DNA from: Trueperella bonasi
GTDB taxonomy: Bacteria > Actinomycetota > Actinomycetes > Actinomycetales > Actinomycetaceae
Reading direction: 5' to 3'
Assembly (NCBI RefSeq): GCF_030811535.1
Contig: NZ_JAUSQX010000001.1
Span: 124,001-188,000, forward strand
DNA length: 64,000 nt
Part shown: in pieces, positions 39,171-53,595 of the stretch
Position numbering within the stretch: the first letter of the stretch is position 1
Layout: each line of letters opens with the position of its first letter
Made by a program: the position numbers and the translations under genes
Notes under the pieces: generated by a model
What the model saw: only the letters and a program-made list of their open reading frames with translations
Databases searched by the model: none
Told to the model about the DNA's origin: nothing

Positions 39171-40012
39171 TATCGCCCCTTAACTTCGCGATCAAGTGAC
39201 CCAGCTGGCCCTGTTGCTACAGCTTGTTCGATTGCACCAACTAAACTCTCGCCAATATCAGTTCCGCTCTCTTTTAGGTGCACGAAGTACTCAACGTTTC
39301 CCGCCGGCCCAGGAAGAGGCGAGGGAGCAACAGCCCGCACAGCTAAGCCAACATCGCGTGCACGTTCGCATACTTTTAAAACAGTTTTTACATGATCCCT
39401 TGGATCGCGCACCACTCCGCCCGCGCCTAGCTCAGCTTTACCAATTTCAAACTGAGGCTTAACCATCAGCAAAAAATCCGCTGCTTTCGAGGCAACCTTA
39501 GCTAACGTTGGAAGCACGAGCGTGAGCGATATGAACGATAGGTCGCCAACGACTAGGTCGGGTGAGGGTTGCACCGTATCCGGGGTCAAGTTTCGAACAT
39601 TAGTTCTTTCCATAACGATCACCCGTGGATCTTCGCGCAATCTCCACGCGAGCTGCCCGTACCCGACGTCCACAGCCAATACTTGCGAGGCCCCACGGCG
39701 TAGTAACACATCGGTGAAGCCACCGGTGGACGCTCCTGCGTCAAGAGCACACACGCCCTCAATCGTAGGCGCCGCTTCGCCGAGGTATTCAATAGCCCCT
39801 ACCAGCTTGTAGGCGCCGCGTGAAACATAGTCCTCACACGCTCCTTCTCTAACGACGAGCGCCTGCGCCGGGTTCATTTGCCTTGCTGGCTTGGTAACAA
39901 CCATGCCGTCAAGCAAAACGTTTCCAGCGTTGATCAGTTCGGCTGCCTCAGCTCGCGAGCGTGCCAAATTGCGGCGAACAAGCTCGGAGTCGACGCGGAT
40001 GAGCTTCGCCAT
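39167..40012 (-). CDS. tlyA: TlyA rRNA 2'-O-methyltransferase
   Basis: A 281-residue methyltransferase that in mycobacteria modifies C1409 of 16S and C1920 of 23S rRNA and thereby gives sensitivity to capreomycin. The N-terminal S4-like RNA-binding domain (LVRRNLARSRAEAAELINAG) precedes the FtsJ-type Rossmann fold (ALDAGASTGGFTDVLLRRGA; LVVGDLSFISL). A bacterial haemolysin role is an older annotation. It starts directly after the TAA of the 51-residue gene (TAAATG). Confidence 0.92.
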   Translation of the reverse strand: MAKLIRVDSELVRRNLARSRAEAAELINAGNVLLDGMVVTKPARQMNPAQALVVREGACEDYVSRGAYKLVGAIEYLGEAAPTIEGVCALDAGASTGGFTDVLLRRGASQVLAVDVGYGQLAWRLREDPRVIVMERTNVRNLTPDTVQPSPDLVVGDLSFISLTLVLPTLAKVASKAADFLLMVKPQFEIGKAELGAGGVVRDPRDHVKTVLKVCERARDVGLAVRAVAPSPLPGPAGNVEYFVHLKESGTDIGESLVGAIEQAVATGPAGSLDREVKGRY

Positions 40013-40168
40013 TTACACCCGCGCCCGGTTGAGACGTGTGGAAAGTTCCTGGTGTACTTTTTCTAGATCGGCGATTTGATCTGCGCGTTGTTTTGCTGTT
40101 ATTTTCGCGAGAGTTTGCGCCACGTCGATGCGCGCATGTTCCTCGCCGGGCGTGGGCACTTCAGACAT
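40013..40168 (-). CDS. Conserved 51-residue protein between the HAD gene and tlyA
   Basis: A short gene encoding MSEVPTPGEEHARIDVAQTL and then a charged helix (AKITAKQRADQIADLEKVHQ...) to its end. It starts 8 nt inside the end of the HAD gene and its stop abuts the tlyA ATG, so its translation could feed tlyA. Mycobacterium has a gene of similar size at the same place (Rv1693), which supports it as real. The function is unknown; a small coiled-coil partner is plausible. Confidence 0.72.
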   Translation of the reverse strand: MSEVPTPGEEHARIDVAQTLAKITAKQRADQIADLEKVHQELSTRLNRARV

Positions 40169-41189
40169 CTCTAACCACCGTGAACTCGGGCAACCATTCA
40201 AACTGATCGCGGGCTGCGCCGTCGTCGATCTGCTGCCAAACCGCGCCGACCAGCGCCCGATAGGAGTTCAGGCTAAGCTCCGGGCTGACTAGTTCTTCGC
40301 CATCCACCGTAATCTTGTTTGGCTCCACCGTGACTCGATTTGCACCGCACTCCCAAGTGTTGTCTTGCTGGCGGACCTCCGGAATCGGAATGTTGAGATC
40401 AAGCATGTCCAAACCAAGATAGGTAGGCCGTTCATGATCCTGTGCCAGCATGATATCGCGCGCAGTGTTCACACCGGTAAGAACGTGTAAGGAAGGCAAA
40501 TCGGCCGCGTTAGCACCGGCAATATCGGTGTCAAGACGGTCACCTACGCAAATCGGGCGTTGCGCGCCGGTTTCCTTCATTGCGAGTTGATACATGTCGG
40601 GCGCCGGCTTTCCTGATGCAAGCGGCTGAACACCCGTCGCATGTATCACTGCTGCCACCATCGAACCGCAACCCAGATGTTGCCCTCGCTCTAATGGAAG
40701 GGTTGCGTCAAGGTTGGTTGCCACGTAGAGCGCACCGGCGTTAATAGCTAGAGCTGCCTCGGACAGCTCACGCCAAGAAAGGTCCCTTGACAAACCTTGG
40801 AGCACGACGTCCGCCTTATCGTCAGCGGACGAAACGACTTCGAGATCCGCCTTCTCCAGCTCATAGAAAAGCCCTTCTGTACCAAGCGCCAAGACCTTTG
40901 ATCCGGCCGGAACATGTTCTAACGCTTGAGCGACGGCAGTTCGCGAAGATGTGTAAATTTCATCCGATACCGCGGCAATACCGACAGACTCGAGCTTTTT
41001 AGCCACATTGGGTGGCGATGCCATTGAATTATTCGTGATGTACGCTGCCCTATTTCCGTTTACTTTGGCTGCCGCGATCCCTTCCGGCGCATTTTCAATG
41101 GGCAGCGAACCCCTATAGCACACACCGTCTAGGTCCAAGAAAAGGTAATCACTAGCTTCACTCAATGATCCGTCAATCGTAATCCGCAT
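40161..41189 (-). CDS. HAD-IIA family phosphatase (Rv1692-like)
   Basis: A 342-residue HAD hydrolase. The nucleophile motif is FLDLDGVCYRG (Asp19, Asp21), AAYITNNSM gives motif II and CVGDRLDTDIAGAN motif IV. The type IIA cap and the extra C-terminal region match the mycobacterial Rv1692, reported as a glycerol 3-phosphate phosphatase linked to polar lipid recycling. The substrate here is inferred only by homology. It follows the repeat protein gene by 12 nt. Confidence 0.88.
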   Translation of the reverse strand: MRITIDGSLSEASDYLFLDLDGVCYRGSLPIENAPEGIAAAKVNGNRAAYITNNSMASPPNVAKKLESVGIAAVSDEIYTSSRTAVAQALEHVPAGSKVLALGTEGLFYELEKADLEVVSSADDKADVVLQGLSRDLSWRELSEAALAINAGALYVATNLDATLPLERGQHLGCGSMVAAVIHATGVQPLASGKPAPDMYQLAMKETGAQRPICVGDRLDTDIAGANAADLPSLHVLTGVNTARDIMLAQDHERPTYLGLDMLDLNIPIPEVRQQDNTWECGANRVTVEPNKITVDGEELVSPELSLNSYRALVGAVWQQIDDGAARDQFEWLPEFTVVRDV

Positions 41190-41201
41190 TGATATTCCAA
41201 C

Positions 41202-42866
41202 CTATTCGCTGTCTAGTTCATCTTCGTCGTCAAATTCTTCGGCTAATTCGTCGTTCAAATCGTCGAGGTCTTCAACAGCTTCGCCTTCTTTGCGGTCAAG
41301 AGTTTCATCCTCAGGATCCACATTACCTTCTTCAACGATTTCTGATTCGATCTCGGCGGACTCATACTCGATCTCATCGGACTCTTCTTCGTTAGGGTTT
41401 TGGACTTCGGCAGGTTCATCTGGAATGTCATCAAGCACGTCATCAAGATCCACCATGATGTCTCCACCTTGATCTTGATAGAGCGGTTGCCAGACTTCTC
41501 GCAGCTCATTCGCTTCGTCGCCTCGGCCAAGTTCTTCTAGGCGTTCAGCTTTGATGAGTTGAACTCGCGCGGCAAGCTCTTCGGGCAAGTTTTCGATCAG
41601 AATTTTTCGCAGTGCCGCCAGCCCACCTTCTGAATCACCTGTTTCTGCGCGCGCACCAGAGGTTACAAGAGCGAGTTCGACTTGCGAAATAGCATTGAGC
41701 CTCTGGAGTGGGATACCTTCAATAAATCGGAGGGCTTTCTCGGGGCGGCCAAGTCCGCGTTCAGAATCGGCTTCAAGAGGCACGTGCGTGTAGTCATCGC
41801 TCATCCGACGATAGGTCCGCAGCTCGCGCAATGCCTCCGAGTATCTTTCTGTTGCGTATGCGGTTAGCCCAAGCGCCTCGCGTACGACGTCGATGCGCGC
41901 CGCACTTTGGAACGCAGCTTTGGCGTGTTGGTAAGCGACCTCCGGATCAATTTCAAGCATCTCACCTGCGTAAGCAAGGTGACGTGCTACTCGATCGGCG
42001 TTGTCTTTGTTAAGTGACCTCAGTTGCTTGCGTGCAGCCTTGTCCAGTGCGTCCGGCGTGATCGATTCGGGAATTTCCAGATGTGCATACGACGCCGTTT
42101 CACTCCGCTCTGTTACGAAACCTTCCGCTCTCTTGTGCCGCTGATCGTCCCTATGCTCATCGCGGTTCCAGTCTCCGGAGCGTCTGTCACGCCGATCGCT
42201 TCGATCCCACGATCCGCGACGATCATCACGACCTTGACCTCGGCTCCAGCTTCCGCCCCGATCATCACGACCTTGACCTCGGCTCCAGCTTCCGCCCCGA
42301 TCCTCGCGACGGCCACCACGCCTATCGTCACGATCCCAAGATCCACGGCGGTCTCCCCGGGTACCGCCACGACTATCCCGGCGCTCCCAGCGCTTATCGT
42401 CACGATTCCAGTCTCCGGAGCGTCTGTCACGCCGATCGTTTCGATCCCACGATCCGCGACGATCATCACGTCCTTGACCTCGGCTCCAGCTTCCGCCCCG
42501 ATCCTCGCGACGGCCACCACGCCTATCGTCACGATCCCAAGATCCACGACGGTCTCCCCGGCTACCGCCACGACTATCCCGGCGCTCCCCGCGCTTATCG
42601 TCACGATTCCAGGCACCACGATGATCACCCCGCCGATCGCTTCGATCCCACGATCCGCGACGATCATCACGACCTTGACCTCGGCTCCAACTTCCGCCCC
42701 GATCCTCGCGACGGCCACCACGCCTATCGTCACGATCCCACGATCCACGACGATCATCACGGCGATCACCGCGACCTGTGGGGCGAGAACTTTTTGATGC
42801 GGGCTTCCAACCAGAGGAGCTATCCTCGTTTTTACGCGAATTATCGAAACTTTCGTTATCTGACAT
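41202..42866 (-). CDS. Arg/Asp/Gly-rich repeat protein with TPR-like middle and acidic tail
   Basis: A 554-residue protein with three regions. Residues 15-245 are extremely rich in Arg, Asp, Gly, Ser and Trp, built from three 67-residue units with elements such as DRRGSWDRDDRRGGRR and GGSWSRGQGR. Residues about 265-465 are helical and TPR-like (VAYQHAKAAFQSAARIDVVR; LGLTAYATERYSEALRELRT). The last 80 residues are strongly acidic. The TPR part matches the gene at this place in Mycobacterium (Rv1691); the repeat region appears to be an addition. AGAGGAAA lies before ATG 42866. RNA binding or condensate formation is a guess from the RGG-like composition. Confidence 0.82.
   Translation of the reverse strand: MSDNESFDNSRKNEDSSSGWKPASKSSRPTGRGDRRDDRRGSWDRDDRRGGRREDRGGSWSRGQGRDDRRGSWDRSDRRGDHRGAWNRDDKRGERRDSRGGSRGDRRGSWDRDDRRGGRREDRGGSWSRGQGRDDRRGSWDRNDRRDRRSGDWNRDDKRWERRDSRGGTRGDRRGSWDRDDRRGGRREDRGGSWSRGQGRDDRGGSWSRGQGRDDRRGSWDRSDRRDRRSGDWNRDEHRDDQRHKRAEGFVTERSETASYAHLEIPESITPDALDKAARKQLRSLNKDNADRVARHLAYAGEMLEIDPEVAYQHAKAAFQSAARIDVVREALGLTAYATERYSEALRELRTYRRMSDDYTHVPLEADSERGLGRPEKALRFIEGIPLQRLNAISQVELALVTSGARAETGDSEGGLAALRKILIENLPEELAARVQLIKAERLEELGRGDEANELREVWQPLYQDQGGDIMVDLDDVLDDIPDEPAEVQNPNEEESDEIEYESAEIESEIVEEGNVDPEDETLDRKEGEAVEDLDDLNDELAEEFDDEDELDSE
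42130..42790. repeat. 201-bp tandem repeats coding for the Arg/Asp/Gly-rich region
   Basis: The sequence tcctcgcgacggccaccacg recurs at 42301, 42502 and 42703, giving a period of exactly 201 bp (67 codons). Inside the leftmost unit a further 39-bp block is duplicated (copies begin at 42221 and 42260). All units keep the frame. Confidence 0.9.
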
Positions 42867-43095
42867 AATTTCCTCTGTGTCGCCGCTATACATTTAGAAA
42901 CCTTCTATTCATGGATAGCTTAGCCGATACGCTACCAACCTATGAAACAGGAAGGCTACGCCATCTTTCTGTCATACTATTTTCACAGCTTCCGAACTAA
43001 CCAAATGGATTTTTATCAAAGCGGTACACAACCGGGGATTTCTGCGGGAAGCCCGAATTAAAATAGCTCAAACAGTTAACGAAGGTAAATAAAAA

Positions 43096-43140
43096 GCTAG
43101 TCTCCCTGCCATGACCGCAGTCGCTGGCGGGGAGACTAGC
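43096..43140 (-). terminator. Terminator of the rRNA operon
   Basis: An 11-bp perfect stem (GCTAGTCTCCC and complement) 15 nt after the 5S gene. In the minus-strand transcript it is followed by UUUUUAUUU. Confidence 0.9.
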
Positions 43141-43154
43141 CTGTAAAAAATAAT

Positions 43155-43270
43155 AGCGGCGGTGTCCTACTCTCCCACACCCTCTCGAGTGCAGTACCAT
43201 CGGCGCTGGTGGGCTTAGCTTCCGGGTTCGGAATGGGACCGGGCGTGTCCCCACCGCTGTAGCCACCGCT
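43155..43270 (-). rRNA. rrf: 5S ribosomal RNA
   Basis: About 116 nt. The ends AGCGGTGGC and GCCGCT pair, and the internal CCCATTCCGAACCCGGAAG and GATGGTACTGC segments are typical of bacterial 5S RNA. It is the last gene of the operon. Confidence 0.95.
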
Positions 43271-43325
43271 AAAACTATATAAACTTTTCATTACCGGTCA
43301 CGCTCTGGCATGTGTGTGGTGGTCC

Positions 43326-48199
<4,874 letters not shown>

Positions 48200-48478
48200 A
48201 AACCAGAAACCCAAAAAAGGGCAACCAATTCCATACAGAAAGCCCGAAAACAGACTCACAAAAAATACCAAAACAAACTGGCAAAAAACATCACAACCAA
48301 CACCCCACCAAAAAAAGCAAGACACCAGCCATGACACAACACTGGCCAACCAGAAAAACCCAGCCAACCAGAAAAAAATACAACATAAAAAGCTGACACA
48401 CTATTGAGACATCAAACAACACACCCACATTCGAAAAAACTCGAATTTTCCGAGCAGTTCCGAAGGGAGGGACTTTCT
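48200..48478 (-). other. Leader of the rRNA operon
   Basis: About 280 nt from the P2 promoter to the 16S 5' end. The plus strand is strongly enriched in A and C (so the transcript is U- and G-rich). An ATTCGA...TCGAAT inverted repeat lies near 48430-48447. No gene was found; I could not identify a clear boxA. Confidence 0.6.
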
Positions 48479-48507
48479 ATTATAAAGTCCTTGCCGCCAA
48501 TTGTCAA
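48479..48507 (-). promoter_or_regulatory. rRNA promoter P2 (consensus)
   Basis: On the minus strand TTGACA (48507-48502) and TATAAT (48484-48479) are separated by exactly 17 nt, a perfect sigma-70-type promoter. Confidence 0.92.
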
Positions 48508-48594
48508 AGACCGCGGATCGATCCTTTTTAGAGCGCACCGCACCCCAAATTAAATCTCTAGGGTTTCGTTAGCACTCCTTGGCAACGGATATTT

Positions 48595-48623
48595 ACTTTA
48601 CGCACTTCAGCCACGCGCGTCAA
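48595..48623 (-). promoter_or_regulatory. rRNA promoter P1
   Basis: On the minus strand TTGACG (48623-48618) and TAAAGT (48600-48595) are separated by 17 nt, 116 nt upstream of P2. A second, slightly weaker promoter in tandem, as common for rRNA operons. Confidence 0.75.
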
Positions 48624-48682
48624 CTTACGCGACGGTGTTGCTGGTCACAGCAACCTTTCGATGCGATATCAACGATCGCAAA

Positions 48683-49942
48683 CTAGCGCACATGCACCAC
48701 GGACATGTTTTTCCGGCCTTTACGAACCAAGACGACTTCGCCAGCCAGAACGTCCTCACGTAGCAACTGCCTATCCTCGTCCTCGACCTTCACATTGTTG
48801 ATATAAATTCCGCCCGAGGAAATCGTACGCCGTGCGGCCCCGCGCCCCTTCTCTAAGCCAAGCTTCACCAAAACGTCTTGCACGTCGTCGCCGAGCGAGG
48901 CTTGTGCACTCGGAAGTTCCGCGATTGCATCCCCAAGAGTCAGCTCGTCAAGCCCAAAGGGCTCAGCCCCACCAAACAGAACCGCAGAGGCCTGTTTCAC
49001 ACGCTCGGTTGCTTCTGCCCCATGAACCCACGTCGTTACTTCTTCAGCGAGCCTACGCTGTGCCTCGCGCAGATGTGGCCTTTCCTTCACCTGCTCCTCG
49101 AGCAACATAATTTCTTCTTGGGGTAGGAAAGTAAAAACCTTCAGCATGCGAACGACGTCCTCGTCGGCGGTGTTCAACCAGAACTGATAAAACTTGTATG
49201 GGCTGAGCATATCGGGGTTGAGCCAGATTGCCCCGCCCTCCGTCTTACCGAACTTAGATCCGTCCGACTTCGTAATCAAAGGATTAGTCAGGACGTGGAC
49301 GGATTCACCCTCAACCTTGTGAATAAGGTCCATGCCACCAACGAGATTTCCCCACTGATCATTGCCACCCACCTCAAGGATGCACTCATACCGACGGAAC
49401 AACTCGAGGTAATCGTTGGCTTGCAAAATCTGATAGGAAAATTCCGTGTAGGAAATTCCCTCCTCGGATTCGAGGCGCCGCTTCACGATGTCCTTATTCA
49501 ACATCGTGCCCATCCTGAAGTGTTTACCAAGGTCACGCAGCAGATCAATCGCGGAAAGTTCGGAGGTCCAGTCTAAATTATTGACGGTACGCGCGGCGTT
49601 CGGCCCCTCGAAATCAAGCAGTGACTCCAGCTGGTTCTTCAACGAGACCGACCACTGCGCCACCGTTTCCTTCGTGTTCAAGGTCCGCTCCCCCTTGTCG
49701 CGAGGATCACCGATCAAGCCGGTTGCACCCCCAACAAGCACAAGCGGATTATGGCCAGCAAGCTGGAGATGGCGCATGACCTTCACCGCAACCAAATGTC
49801 CGTGATGGAGAGAGGGAGCAGTCGGATCAAAACCGCAATAGAACGTGATCGGCCCCTCGGCAAGAGCTGCGCGCAGCTTATCGATATCCGAGTGCTGGGC
49901 GACCAGGCCGCGCCATTCAAGTTCTTTGAGGACGTCACTCAC
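48683..49942 (-). CDS. tyrS: Tyrosyl-tRNA synthetase
   Basis: Charges tRNA-Tyr. The 419-residue class I enzyme has the HIGH-like motif HHGH (46-49), KFGKT as the KMSKS equivalent near residue 235, the tyrosine pocket SYQILQANDYLEL and a C-terminal S4 RNA-binding domain (GRGAARRTISSGGIYINN). No T-box leader is evident. It lies directly upstream of the rRNA promoters on the same strand and 76 nt after argH. Confidence 0.95.
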   Translation of the reverse strand: MSDVLKELEWRGLVAQHSDIDKLRAALAEGPITFYCGFDPTAPSLHHGHLVAVKVMRHLQLAGHNPLVLVGGATGLIGDPRDKGERTLNTKETVAQWSVSLKNQLESLLDFEGPNAARTVNNLDWTSELSAIDLLRDLGKHFRMGTMLNKDIVKRRLESEEGISYTEFSYQILQANDYLELFRRYECILEVGGNDQWGNLVGGMDLIHKVEGESVHVLTNPLITKSDGSKFGKTEGGAIWLNPDMLSPYKFYQFWLNTADEDVVRMLKVFTFLPQEEIMLLEEQVKERPHLREAQRRLAEEVTTWVHGAEATERVKQASAVLFGGAEPFGLDELTLGDAIAELPSAQASLGDDVQDVLVKLGLEKGRGAARRTISSGGIYINNVKVEDEDRQLLREDVLAGEVVLVRKGRKNMSVVHVR

Positions 49943-49963
49943 GTCTCATCCCTTCTACTACCT

Positions 49964-49982
49964 CGTGCTCGCCTCGAGCACG
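49964..49982. other. Hairpin between argH and tyrS
   Basis: An 8-bp perfect stem (CGTGCTCG and complement) with a 3-nt loop lies 22 nt before the tyrS start. Without a T tract it is a weak terminator candidate for argH or a 5' UTR element of tyrS. Confidence 0.4.
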
Positions 49983-50018
49983 CTCACATTCTGCCCTATC
50001 CCGCGAACAAATCAGAAT

Positions 50019-51458
<1,440 letters not shown>

Positions 51459-51524
51459 CTATTGGCCCGCACGGAAAATGCGTCCGCGCATGTAGACTTT
51501 GCACAAGAACGCAAAGGAGAATTT

Positions 51525-52568
51525 ATGAAGGTAATTGTTGCCGGCGGCGCCGGGTACATCGGATCCCATACCGTCGTAGAACTCGTGGCAGCCGGGCACG
51601 AACCGATAATCGTTGATAATTTTTCTAATGCGAAAGAAAAGGTAATCGACCGGCTCGAGGAAATTACCGAAACTCAACTCACGTGGTACAAGGCGGATCT
51701 AACAGACCAGGACACCACACGAGCTATTTTCGAGAAGGAGGAGCCGTCAGCGGTCATTCATTTCGCCGGGTACAAGGCCGTGGGCGAATCCGTTGAAAAG
51801 CCGATCGATTACTACGAAAACAATCTGAACACGACCTTCTCAATTGCGAAAGCCATGGTCGCAACCGGCTGTCAAACCATCGTTTTCTCATCGTCTGCAA
51901 CGGTTTATGGCGACGCCGACCTGCCGCTAACAGAAAACGAACCGTATCTCGATTCTCTATCCCCCTACGGATATACGAAGGTGGCAGGCGAACGCATTCT
52001 CACCGACATCGCACACGCGCACGGGCTCAAAGTTGGCCTTCTTCGATACTTCAACCCAGTTGGTGCTCACGAATCGGGCCGCATCGGCGAAAACCCATTG
52101 GGCAGGCCGAATAATCTCATGCCTGCGGTTGCCAAGGTCGCGGCTGGCAGGCAGGAAAAGTTGCTGATTTTCGGTGACGATTACCCCACTCCAGACGGAT
52201 CTGCAGTTCGTGACTATCTACACGTGACTGATCTAGCGAAAGCACACGTAACTGCGCTTGAAAAGCTGGCGGATAAAAACTGGAATGTCAAGATCTGGAA
52301 TTTGGGAACCGGCACGGGAACCTCCGTTTTCGAGCTCGTTAGCGCTTTTGAGAAAGCTTGCGGATTCGAGCTGCCAAAGGAAGTGGCACCCCGGCGGGCC
52401 GGAGATCGCGCAGAGGTGTATGCCGAACCGACTCTTGCGCGTGAAGAGCTTGGCTGGAGCACCAAACTCACAATCGAAGATATGTGCGCCGACACCTGGC
52501 GCTGGCAATCGGCAAATCCCGACGGTTACCCAGATGGCAATGCTGATTCAACGCCTGCCACGATTTAA
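51525..52568 (+). CDS. galE: UDP-glucose 4-epimerase
   Basis: Interconverts UDP-glucose and UDP-galactose with bound NAD. The 347-residue SDR enzyme has GGAGYIGS (7-14), Ser124 in FSSSATVYG and the Tyr148-X3-Lys152 pair (YGYTK). ATG at 51525 is preceded by AAAGGAG; the open frame reaches 51360 but would overlap argH. The OTC gene follows after 27 nt on the same strand, an unusual partner. Confidence 0.94.
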   Translation: MKVIVAGGAGYIGSHTVVELVAAGHEPIIVDNFSNAKEKVIDRLEEITETQLTWYKADLTDQDTTRAIFEKEEPSAVIHFAGYKAVGESVEKPIDYYENNLNTTFSIAKAMVATGCQTIVFSSSATVYGDADLPLTENEPYLDSLSPYGYTKVAGERILTDIAHAHGLKVGLLRYFNPVGAHESGRIGENPLGRPNNLMPAVAKVAAGRQEKLLIFGDDYPTPDGSAVRDYLHVTDLAKAHVTALEKLADKNWNVKIWNLGTGTGTSVFELVSAFEKACGFELPKEVAPRRAGDRAEVYAEPTLAREELGWSTKLTIEDMCADTWRWQSANPDGYPDGNADSTPATI

Positions 52569-52595
52569 CTAACGACCGCTTGGAGAAATCTTCTT

Positions 52596-53594
52596 ATGCG
52601 TAAACTGTACGGACGCTCTTTGCTAAAAGAGGCTGACTTTACCCCCGGTGAGTGGGAATTCCTCATTGAACTGGCTGCGCGTTTAAAGCGTGAACGTCAA
52701 GCTGGCAACGAAGTGAAGTACCTCGACGGCAAAACTATTGCTCTGATCTTCGAAAAGACATCTACCCGCACCCGAACGGCTTTCGAGGTTGCCGCGTATC
52801 ATCAGGGAGCCAATGTGACGATGCTTGACGGAACGACGTCGCAAATCGGCCACAAGGAGTCCTATGCCGACACTGCGGCCGTACTCGGGCGCTTCTACGA
52901 TGCGATCCAGTTCCGCGGCACTTCACAGGCGGGCGTGGAAACGCTGGCCAGGTGGGCAGGAGTTCCGGTGTATAACGGGCTCACGGATGACTGGCATCCT
53001 ACCCAAATGCTTGCGGACGCCCTGACAATTAAGGAGCATGTGAACAAGCCGTTTGCCGACGTCGTACACGTTTACGTGGGTGATGCTCGGTTCAATACGG
53101 GCCGTTCCCTCCTGGTTTCATCGGCAATGCTCGGCATGGATGTACGGATCGTCGCACCACAGGCTTATCAGCCTGACAATCAAGCGCGGGCGATTGCAGA
53201 AAAGTTCGCACAAGAAACTGGTGCGCGCATCACGATCACCGACGAGCTTTCTGCGGTAGCGGGGGCCGATGTGATCTCAACGGATGTCTGGGTATCTATG
53301 GGTGAATCAAAAGACGTGTGGAACGAACGGGTTGATGCTCTGCGACCCTATCAAGTCAATGCCGAACTCATGGCTGCCACGGGAAATACCGAGGCGATCT
53401 TTATGCACTGCCTGCCAGCCTTCCACGATCTGAACACATCGGTGGGCCGAGAAGTTTATGACGCAACTGGCATGGACGCCCTTGAAGTGACTGACGAAGT
53501 TTTCAGCTCCGCCCAATCGGTTGTGTTTGACCAAGCCGAGAACCGCATGCACACAATCAAGGCAGTAATGGTTGCAACGTTGAGCGAAGATTAA
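52596..53594 (+). CDS. argF: Ornithine carbamoyltransferase, long (ArcB/ArgI) type
   Basis: Joins ornithine and carbamoyl phosphate to make citrulline. The 332-residue protein has STRTR (56-60) for carbamoyl phosphate, SQIGHKES, the ornithine motif [10 protein letters not shown] and HPTQ in [11 protein letters not shown]. The sequence and length match the E. coli ArgI/ArcB branch rather than the shorter actinobacterial ArgF of the argCJBDFR cluster, where no such gene is found here. It could serve synthesis or, if arcA/arcC exist elsewhere, arginine breakdown. MFS gene follows 1 nt later. Confidence 0.92.
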   Translation: MRKLYGRSLLKEADFTPGEWEFLIELAARLKRERQAGNEVKYLDGKTIALIFEKTSTRTRTAFEVAAYHQGANVTMLDGTTSQIGHKESYADTAAVLGRFYDAIQFRGTSQAGVETLARWAGVPVYNGLTDDWHPTQMLADALTIKEHVNKPFADVVHVYVGDARFNTGRSLLVSSAMLGMDVRIVAPQAYQPDNQARAIAEKFAQETGARITITDELSAVAGADVISTDVWVSMGESKDVWNERVDALRPYQVNAELMAATGNTEAIFMHCLPAFHDLNTSVGREVYDATGMDALEVTDEVFSSAQSVVFDQAENRMHTIKAVMVATLSED

Positions 53595-53595
53595 T

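Noticed and set aside
39592-39607. LexA-box-like sequence TCGAACATTAGTTCTT within tlyA
   Set aside because: It matches ten of twelve operator positions but lies inside a coding region, about 1.2 kb before recN and with operon genes on both sides. Chance similarity is more likely than a recN control site.
42130-42790. Possible CRISPR array in the repeat region
   Set aside because: The repeats are contiguous, with a 201-bp period and no unique spacers, and they maintain one reading frame. They are coding repeats.
42024-42868. Long plus-strand and minus-strand open frames over the Arg/Asp/Gly repeat region
   Set aside because: They are shadow frames produced by the periodic codon pattern of the repeats; none has a ribosome site or homology, and the minus-strand gene is supported by its TPR-like region and operon position.
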